This document shows, piece by piece, positions 1 to 4,613 of a DNA stretch of 9,278 nucleotides. The first letter of the stretch is position 1. Each line of letters begins with the position of its first letter. Origin of the DNA: Thermoactinomycetaceae bacterium (GTDB lineage: Bacteria; Bacillota; Bacilli; Thermoactinomycetales; Thermoactinomycetaceae); the NCBI GenBank assembly GCA_025449475.1, contig JANWJM010000130.1, forward strand, positions 1 to 9,278. The letters run 5' to 3'. Both the position numbers and the translations under genes were made by a program. The notes below the pieces were generated by a model. It had not been told where the DNA came from and did no database searches. It saw only the letters and a program-made list of their open reading frames with translations.

Positions 1-78
1 ACCAGTGCACGGAAAATGATGGAGTTGCTATCAATTGAGTATCAGTCCTTATCTTCCAAGCAATTGAAATTTTTCTAA
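1..78 (+). CDS. C-terminal tail of an unidentified upstream gene (partial)
   Basis: Frame 1 is open from the window edge to a TAA at 76-78, giving 25 residues that end in KQLKFF. The other two forward frames close within the first 40 bases. The 19-base gap to the yunE start and the absence of a terminator would fit an upstream member of the same transcription unit. The fragment is too short to assign to any family, and an open frame of this length can occur by chance, so both its coding status and its identity are uncertain. Confidence 0.35.
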   Translation, partial: TSARKMMELLSIEYQSLSSKQLKFF

Positions 79-97
79 AAGAAAGAAGAAGGATAAA

Positions 98-922
98 GTG
101 GTTGAAGTTTTATGGTTACTCGTGATTGGTATCGTCGCTGGAACGGTTGGTAGCTTGTTGGGATTGGGTGGTGGAGTGATTATCGTCCCAGCATTGATGT
201 TTTTGCGTGAATTAGTGCCTGAATGGAGTGATATCACTCCTGCCATTGCGGTTGGGACCTCTTTAGTCTTGGTGATTTTTACCGCTTGTTCCTCAACACT
301 CAGTTACGCGAAAAAAAAGAGAGTCGATTTTCAAAGCGGTTGGTTGTACTTTATATACTGTGGACCGGGTGCGATTTTAGGGGCATATATTACACGCTTT
401 TTTGAAGTGGATCAGTTTTTTTTGGCATTTGGTCTTTTTATGGTGTTGGTTACACTGATCCTTTTTTTTAAGAATCATCTCCCTACATTTTCGATACGTC
501 TTGATGTGAAACGGACCATTACCGATGAATCCGGGGAGACCTATACGTTTGGATATCACCGTTGGATTGCCCTTTCCACTTCATTTGTGATTGGCATTAT
601 TTCAGGGCTTTTTGGGGTAGGCGGAGGCTCTCTTTTTGTACCGATGATGGTAATTTTGTTTCAGTACTCACCACATATTGCAACGGCAACCTCGATGTTT
701 ACGATTCTTCTCACCTCCATCGTGGGAAGCTTGACACATCTTTATCAAGGAAATATTGATTGGTATGCCGTTCTTTTCTTGGCTCCTGGTGCTTGGATCG
801 GTGGAAAATGGGGGGCCTGGATTTCAAGTCAGTTGACAAGCAAGGGATTGCTAAATGTTTTGCGCATCGGCTTTTTATTGATAGCTTTACGTATGGTGAT
901 TAAAGGATTACACCTGATGTAA
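98..922 (+). CDS. yunE: TauE/SafE-family membrane exporter, YunE-like
   Basis: This is a 274-residue integral membrane protein of the TauE/SafE family, whose members are thought to export sulfite, sulfoacetate or related organosulfur anions. The substrate here is not known. It shows the family's internal duplication: a Gly-rich motif near residues 15-31 (GSLLGLGGG followed by VP) recurs near residues 165-183 (GLFGVGGG followed by VP). Seven to eight hydrophobic segments are visible, with a short polar loop between the halves around residues 128-150. The start is GTG at 98, preceded by AGAAGGA at about 4 bases; an in-frame TGA at 65-67 leaves little room for an earlier start. The metallophosphoesterase gene yunD follows after 23 bases, suggesting cotranscription. 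B. subtilis carries the same two genes next to each other, from memory in the order yunD-yunE, so the order here is reversed. Confidence 0.9.
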   Translation: MVEVLWLLVIGIVAGTVGSLLGLGGGVIIVPALMFLRELVPEWSDITPAIAVGTSLVLVIFTACSSTLSYAKKKRVDFQSGWLYFIYCGPGAILGAYITRFFEVDQFFLAFGLFMVLVTLILFFKNHLPTFSIRLDVKRTITDESGETYTFGYHRWIALSTSFVIGIISGLFGVGGGSLFVPMMVILFQYSPHIATATSMFTILLTSIVGSLTHLYQGNIDWYAVLFLAPGAWIGGKWGAWISSQLTSKGLLNVLRIGFLLIALRMVIKGLHLM

Positions 923-945
923 TCCATCAGACAGGTGGTGAAAGG

Positions 946-2373
946 TTGAAAAGAATTCATATATTCCATACCAATGATTTACACAGTCATTTGGAACAGG
1001 TGCCGAAACTGTATTCACAGATTGAGCGACTGCGACGATCGATCTCTCATCAAGGCGAAGTCTCTTTTTTGGTCGAGGTGGGGGATCATCTCGATCGAGC
1101 GCGATTTGAAACGGAGGGGACGGATGGACGGGTAAATCGGGTCATTCTTCAGGAATTTGGCTATGATGTGATCACATTTGGGAACAATGAGTTACTGACC
1201 TTTTTGCCAGAACAGATTGTATCACTCTATCAAGATGCACCTTTTTCAATCATCAGTTCCAATGTGAGTCGGTTGGCTTCAAATTCGAGTTTTAGTTGGC
1301 TCCAGAAATCTAAGATTTTTGTGAAGGAAGGAGTACGGGTTGGTTTTCTCGGTGTAACGGTTCCATTTGAAAATTATTATGAACAAATGGGTTGGAAACT
1401 GACGGATCCTTTTATCGCTATCAAAAGTGAAGTGAAACGGATGCGTCCTGAAGTGGATCTATTAATCGTCCTTTCACATGTAGGTATTTCTTTTGATCAG
1501 ATGCTGGCTGAACAAGTTTCAGACATCGATCTTATTTTGGGAGGTCATACGCATCATTTGCTGAAAAAACCTCAGAAGATCGGAAGGACTACGATTGCAG
1601 CAACCGGCAAGCATGGGAAATATCTGGGTCATGTCACTATTGAGTGGGATGAAGAACGGAATACAATCCATCATATCGGAGGGGTTTGTCGATCAGTAGA
1701 TGATGAAACGCCAAATCCGAACATGCAATCGTTGATTGATCGATTCCGAGAAGATGCCGAACAAACATTAGCCGCTCCTGTTGAAGTATTATCCGAACCG
1801 CTCGATGTTTCGTGGGAAAAGGAATCTCCTTTTGCCAATCTATTAGCAGACAGTTTACAGGAGTGGGTAGGAGCCAAGATTGCGCTTGTGAATAGTGGTC
1901 AACTCCTTTCGGGATTATCCCGAGGAGTAGTAACCAAAAAAATGCTCCATCAAGTTTGTCCGCATCCTATTAATCCAGTGTGGATGAAGATCAGTGGTGA
2001 ACAGCTTCTGCAGACATTGGAAGAGTCGTTGCTTGATATCTATTATAAAAAAGAGATTCGGGGCTTTGGATTCCGAGGGAAAATTTTAGGAAATATCTCT
2101 ATATCCGGGTTGAAGGTTCTCTATAATCCGTTCGCTTCTAAAAAGAAGATTCAAGCGGTTTATTTGGGGCAAGATATGCTAAAGCTGGATCAAGAATATG
2201 ATATTGCAACCATCGATATGTTTACATTCGGTGTGGGATATCCCCGCTTGAAAAACGGTAAGATAGTAAAAATATTTATGCCGGAGTTTTTGCGTGATTT
2301 ATTATATAATCAGTTGAAAAAAGAATCTGCCTTAAATGAATGTAAGGAAAAACGCTGGATTCCTACTCTTTAG
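946..2373 (+). CDS. yunD: 5'-nucleotidase-like metallophosphoesterase, YunD-like
   Basis: This 475-residue two-domain protein belongs to the UshA/5'-nucleotidase superfamily, which hydrolyses phosphate esters such as nucleotides with a two-metal centre. The N-terminal calcineurin-like domain (about 1-245) shows D11 and H13 in HTNDLHSH, D47 in GDH, N80 in GNNE, H178 in LSH, and H201 and H203 in GGHTHH. The C-terminal nucleotide-specificity domain (about 260-450) includes the NSG motif and CPHPINPV. There is no signal peptide, so the enzyme should be cytoplasmic, unlike secreted UshA. The usual GNHE is GNNE here, which also appears, from memory, in Bacillus YunD. The start is TTG at 946, with AGGTGGTGA centred 8-10 bases upstream. 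The TAG stop overlaps the stop of the convergent queT gene. The physiological substrate is unknown. Confidence 0.9.
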   Translation: MKRIHIFHTNDLHSHLEQVPKLYSQIERLRRSISHQGEVSFLVEVGDHLDRARFETEGTDGRVNRVILQEFGYDVITFGNNELLTFLPEQIVSLYQDAPFSIISSNVSRLASNSSFSWLQKSKIFVKEGVRVGFLGVTVPFENYYEQMGWKLTDPFIAIKSEVKRMRPEVDLLIVLSHVGISFDQMLAEQVSDIDLILGGHTHHLLKKPQKIGRTTIAATGKHGKYLGHVTIEWDEERNTIHHIGGVCRSVDDETPNPNMQSLIDRFREDAEQTLAAPVEVLSEPLDVSWEKESPFANLLADSLQEWVGAKIALVNSGQLLSGLSRGVVTKKMLHQVCPHPINPVWMKISGEQLLQTLEESLLDIYYKKEIRGFGFRGKILGNISISGLKVLYNPFASKKKIQAVYLGQDMLKLDQEYDIATIDMFTFGVGYPRLKNGKIVKIFMPEFLRDLLYNQLKKESALNECKEKRWIPTL

Positions 2374-2852
2374 GTGTTTTCCTTAAAAAGGATATCTTTG
2401 TATTTTTCTAAGAATATGAGAAAGGGTAGACCAAGCAGATAACAAACTATCAATTGTCCCAAACCCACATATACGATAAAAATAGGGATTTGTTGTATAC
2501 TTGAGCTGATAAAACCAATCATACAACCAATGAAGATTGCATTAATCACGACTGGGGGCAAAGGAGCAAGCCAGCGATTTGGCATTTTATGCGTTAACCA
2601 AGCAGCGAGCCATGTCGCAAAGCTTCCAACAAGGACATCGATTATCCCGTTGGTACTAAAGAAATTGGCAATCATCGTTCCAAGAAACAAACCTGGAATC
2701 GCATAGGGAGTCAGATAAGGAAGTACTGTTAACATTTCTGAGATTCGAAACTGCACAGCTCCATAAGAGATCACAAAAAATAGAGGGTTAACGGTTAAAA
2801 TTACATACAATGCTGCAATTGAAGCGATAAGGGTTATATTACGAGTAGACAT
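2370..2852 (-). CDS. queT: QueT-family queuosine precursor transporter
   Basis: This 160-residue, highly hydrophobic protein matches the QueT family, membrane proteins thought to import preQ0, preQ1 or a related precursor of the tRNA modification queuosine, probably as the substrate-binding subunit of an energy-coupling-factor transporter. Supporting sequence is the N-terminal helix (about 7-27), the conserved stretch GAVQFRISEMLTVLPYLTP and the following GLFLGTMIANFF, plus further helices near residues 72-90, 100-118 and 125-150. ATG at 2852 is preferred because GGAG lies 8 bases upstream; an in-frame TTG at 2858 would sit almost on top of that site. The 3' end overlaps the stop of yunD. No preQ1 riboswitch is visible in front of it and no queuosine biosynthesis gene is in the window, so the cargo rests on family assignment alone. 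Confidence 0.88.
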   Translation of the reverse strand: MSTRNITLIASIAALYVILTVNPLFFVISYGAVQFRISEMLTVLPYLTPYAIPGLFLGTMIANFFSTNGIIDVLVGSFATWLAAWLTHKMPNRWLAPLPPVVINAIFIGCMIGFISSSIQQIPIFIVYVGLGQLIVCYLLGLPFLIFLEKYKDILFKENT

Positions 2853-2879
2853 TGTCAATTCTCCTTCTTTATGTAATAT
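2853..2879 (+). promoter_or_regulatory. possible promoter of the DUF6154-like gene
   Basis: TTGTCA at 2853-2858 and TAATAT at 2874-2879 are separated by 15 bases, shorter than the ideal 17. They lie 35-60 bases before the ATG at 2914. The -35 element would abut the queT start codon and its ribosome binding site, so transcription in the two directions could interfere. The call is weak because of the short spacer. Confidence 0.3.
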
Positions 2880-2913
2880 GTCGTAAAAAATACACGAATA
2901 CGGAGGATTTGAT

Positions 2914-3168
2914 ATGAGTTTTATTGACGAAGTATATTCATTATATAAAGATCATCTTTCAGGTGAGGACGATGCGGTAACGATTGTTTTAAGCATTTTA
3001 GAAGATCAATCAAGAGAAAATATAATGAAAATCATCGATGAAATGACCGATCAAGAAGTGATTCAAATGTTAGGTGTCTATTTAGTAGAAATGATAAAAA
3101 TGAAAATGGCCCAAGAAGGAAAAACCGATCAGTGGAAGCCACAAACTTTTCCTTTCCGTTTTCATTAA
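2914..3168 (+). CDS. small acidic protein, DUF6154-like
   Basis: An 84-residue soluble protein with no signal peptide or membrane segment. Residues 1-70 look helical and are rich in Asp, Glu, Ile and Leu (SFIDEVYSLYKDHLSGED, then an amphipathic stretch with DEMTDQEVIQMLGVYLVEMI). A basic, proline-containing tail ends in FPFRFH. The overall pattern resembles a small uncharacterised Bacillales family that I recall as DUF6154, but this is recognition by eye. The ATG at 2914 has GGAGG 7 bases upstream, a strong site. The gene diverges from queT across about 60 bases and lies 77 bases before yunC in the same direction. Function is unknown, and nothing in the sequence shows a catalytic motif. Confidence 0.8.
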   Translation: MSFIDEVYSLYKDHLSGEDDAVTIVLSILEDQSRENIMKIIDEMTDQEVIQMLGVYLVEMIKMKMAQEGKTDQWKPQTFPFRFH

Positions 3169-3176
3169 TATACATA

Positions 3177-3206
3177 TTGTTCACTCCCTTACATATCTTA
3201 TATAAG
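3177..3206 (+). promoter_or_regulatory. possible promoter of yunC
   Basis: TTGTTC at 3177-3182 and TATAAG at 3201-3206 are separated by 18 bases, in the gap between the DUF6154-like gene and yunC. The -10 element is part of the palindrome CTTATATAAG. Transcription would begin near 3213, leaving about 33 bases of leader. The match is moderate, and yunC could also be reached by read-through, as no terminator is visible after the preceding gene. Confidence 0.35.
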
Positions 3207-3245
3207 AAATGAATGTTTGTGAAGAATAAGAAATGAGGGATGTGA

Positions 3246-3548
3246 ATGATCGAATTAAAACCCATTGAGGTCGGTGGGAAGCAGTTTTTGGGCGTTCAGG
3301 TGGAGTTGCCAAAAACAAAGTTGCTCGCGATCGCATCCGATAAAGGTTATATCATGTGCGGCGCATTAGATGTTGCGCTGTTAAATGAACGATTAGCTGA
3401 AAGGCAGATTATCGCAGGAAGAGCGGTAGGTGTGCGAAGTTTGGCAGATTTACTGGAAGCCCCATTGGAATCGGTGACGCATCAAGCTGAAAAGAGTGGG
3501 ATCTATAGTGGAATGAAGGGAAAAGAGGCGCTTCTAAAAATGGTATAA
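3246..3548 (+). CDS. yunC: DUF1805 family protein YunC
   Basis: A 100-residue protein that matches the DUF1805/YunC family along its whole length, including the characteristic stretch GYIMCGALDVALLNE at about residues 35-49, then AGRAVGVRSLADLLEAPLES and a C-terminal GMKGKEALLKMV. The family is a small conserved fold of unknown biochemical function, found in Bacillales and archaea. The conserved Cys38 is a possible functional residue, but no activity is established to my knowledge. The ATG at 3246 has GAGGG 6 bases upstream. The gene ends 26 bases before a bidirectional terminator. In B. subtilis yunC lies beside yunD; here queT and the DUF6154-like gene separate them. Confidence 0.93.
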   Translation: MIELKPIEVGGKQFLGVQVELPKTKLLAIASDKGYIMCGALDVALLNERLAERQIIAGRAVGVRSLADLLEAPLESVTHQAEKSGIYSGMKGKEALLKMV

Positions 3549-3569
3549 TCGTTTCGAATAGGCGAGCAT

Positions 3570-3606
3570 AAAAAATCCCTTTCCAAAGCTGGAAAGGGAT
3601 GTATTT
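3570..3606. terminator. bidirectional intrinsic terminator between yunC and csp
   Basis: A perfect 10-bp inverted repeat, ATCCCTTTCC (3575-3584) and GGAAAGGGAT (3591-3600), encloses a 6-base loop. On the minus strand the stem runs straight into six T residues (complement of 3570-3575), a textbook terminator for the cold-shock gene. On the plus strand it is followed by the weaker tract TATTTT, so it can also serve yunC. It lies between the two convergent stop codons. Confidence 0.88.
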
Positions 3607-3607
3607 T

Positions 3608-3823
3608 CTATGCATGGTTGTTTTGATTTAAACGAACAACGTTTGCCGCTTGTGGTCCACGATCGCCTTCAACAATATCAAACCCTACTGGTTCACCTTC
3701 TTCAAGGGTTTTGAAACCTTCGGTTTGAATGGCAGAATAATGTACAAATACATCTCCACCATCTTCACGCTCAATAAAACCATAGCCTTTTTCGGCGTTG
3801 AACCATTTTACATTACCTTTCAT
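3608..3823 (-). CDS. csp: cold-shock protein (CspA/CspB family)
   Basis: A 71-residue single cold-shock domain protein that binds single-stranded RNA and DNA and acts as an RNA chaperone in the cytoplasm. The start MKGNVKWFN and both nucleic acid binding motifs are present: RNP1 as KGYGFI (residues 12-17) and RNP2 as VFVHY (residues 25-29). The surface aromatics W7, F8, F16, F26 and H28 are retained. It is about five residues longer than the usual 66-67 because of a polar tail, LNQNNHA. It appears monocistronic, with its own promoter, a leader of about 120 bases and a strong terminator just after the stop. The nearest good ribosome binding site, AAAGGAGG, is 13 bases from the ATG, which is unusually far. 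MKGNVKWFN is the expected family N-terminus, so the start is secure. Confidence 0.97.
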   Translation of the reverse strand: MKGNVKWFNAEKGYGFIEREDGGDVFVHYSAIQTEGFKTLEEGEPVGFDIVEGDRGPQAANVVRLNQNNHA

Positions 3824-3944
3824 ACCTGGCTTGAGGCCTCCTTTGTTTCATTAAAAAGCGGATGTTCTTCAAGCACTTGAACCAATTGTTAATACAAGAG
3901 GCCACAAGATAAAACTTGATTAAACCACTTTTTAACTAGATACA
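3824..3944 (-). promoter_or_regulatory. long structured 5' leader of the cold-shock gene
   Basis: About 120 bases separate the inferred transcription start from the csp ATG. Within the transcript, GGCCTCTT (complement of 3896-3903) can pair over 8 bp, one of them G-U, with AGGAGGCC (complement of 3835-3842), burying the whole ribosome binding site. Between them is a perfect TTCAAG/CTTGAA inverted repeat (3868-3881). A small GGC-CTCAA-GCC hairpin could form between the ribosome binding site and the ATG and shorten the long 13-base spacing. Long leaders with temperature-dependent structure are known for csp genes; the specific pairings here are inferred from sequence only. Confidence 0.6.
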
Positions 3945-3950
3945 ACAAAG

Positions 3951-3979
3951 AGTATAGCATCTTTAGGAGAAAATTACAA
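3951..3979 (-). promoter_or_regulatory. sigma-A-type extended -10 promoter of csp
   Basis: On the minus strand TTGTAA (complement of 3974-3979) and TATACT (complement of 3951-3956) are spaced by exactly 17 bases, with a TGC just before the -10 box forming an extended -10 element. The predicted start is near 3944. The promoter begins within 20 bases of the yneK-like stop codon, and no terminator separates the two genes, so read-through from yneK is also possible. Confidence 0.7.
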
Positions 3980-3996
3980 CCTTCTTTCATCACACC

Positions 3997-4422
3997 TTAT
4001 TTCAACAAATGGTGATAAGGAGTTAGGTCGATGTTCTTTTTTTGTAGCGTTTTGATGAGCCATTTATGATCTCTTTTGGGAGTAGCCAAGATATATCCTT
4101 GAATGATATATTCTTCTTTCATCTCTTTGGCATTTGCTTTTAGAGCAATCTCGCCAATTTTTCCAGCAATTTTCTGTTTGGCCACATCTCGAAATAAGCG
4201 AGGGACGGGTGAGACCAAGTCGTTTAAAAGTTGTTTTTGTTTTTCCGACCAGAGATGGGCGGTTTTTTCAATATAATAATTTTGCCAATCAAGCGTTGAT
4301 TTTCCATCTTTTTTGGGCAATGCTTTTAAAAACTTACGAAACATAAAATAGCCGCCAATTGCCATCAACCCAATAAGTACGATCCAAAACAAAAAATAAA
4401 ACCATTGTAACCATATGGGCAT
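3997..4422 (-). CDS. yneK: DUF2621 membrane protein, YneK-like
   Basis: A 141-residue protein matching the DUF2621/YneK family of Bacillales. A single N-terminal transmembrane helix (about residues 5-28, WFYFLFWIVLIGLMAIGGYF) is followed by the conserved FRKFLKALPKKDGKS. A cytoplasmic, basic region carries HLWSEKQKQLLNDLV, PRLFRDVAKQKIAGKIGEIAL and IATPKRDHKWL. Its function is unknown. The frame stays open to an ATG at 4494, but 4422 is chosen: it has GGAG 10 bases upstream, gives the family length, puts the membrane helix at the N-terminus, and lies 27 bases after the inferred transcription start, whereas 4494 lies upstream of the promoter. The cold-shock gene follows on the same strand. Confidence 0.88.
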   Translation of the reverse strand: MPIWLQWFYFLFWIVLIGLMAIGGYFMFRKFLKALPKKDGKSTLDWQNYYIEKTAHLWSEKQKQLLNDLVSPVPRLFRDVAKQKIAGKIGEIALKANAKEMKEEYIIQGYILATPKRDHKWLIKTLQKKNIDLTPYHHLLK

Positions 4423-4455
4423 CGGTTTTTCACTCCTGCTCTCTCTTACTACCCC

Positions 4456-4483
4456 ATTATACCAAGGGCTGATGAAGAAACAA
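4456..4483 (-). promoter_or_regulatory. promoter of the yneK-like gene
   Basis: The minus strand has a perfect TATAAT (complement of 4456-4461) with TTGTTT (complement of 4478-4483) 16 bases upstream. Transcription would start near 4449, 27 bases before the ATG at 4422. This placement supports the shorter yneK start. Confidence 0.6.
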
Positions 4484-4510
4484 CGGATCCCCATATTTCT
4501 CGAGACTAGT

Positions 4511-4540
4511 CTGAAAATAGTTTATATTGGGAGATATAAT
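4511..4540 (+). promoter_or_regulatory. possible promoter of the ABC-transporter operon
   Basis: A perfect TATAAT lies at 4535-4540, with CTGAAA (four of six consensus positions) at 4511-4516 and an 18-base spacer. The start would be near 4547, giving about 67 bases of AT-rich leader before the ATG at 4614. It diverges from the yneK promoter. It is the best match in the 190-base gap, but only the -10 is strong. Confidence 0.45.
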
Positions 4541-4613
4541 AATTTGTTGATGCAATCATTTTTGTTCAGGAAATATGATATAAAGAAATATAAAAAAAAG
4601 GAAAAATTGTAGA

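Noticed and set aside
377..559. Minus-strand open frame inside yunE, and similar antisense frames elsewhere
   Set aside because: It lies wholly within a confidently identified gene, has no convincing ribosome binding site and gives a low-complexity basic product.
2882..2899. TCGT/ACGA inverted repeat between queT and the DUF6154-like gene
   Set aside because: Four base pairs around an A-rich centre is expected by chance; it does not match a preQ1 riboswitch or a known operator.
4549..4560. TGAT-GCA-ATCA repeat in the leader of the ABC operon
   Set aside because: Too short to separate from chance in AT-rich DNA, and no second copy is seen nearby.
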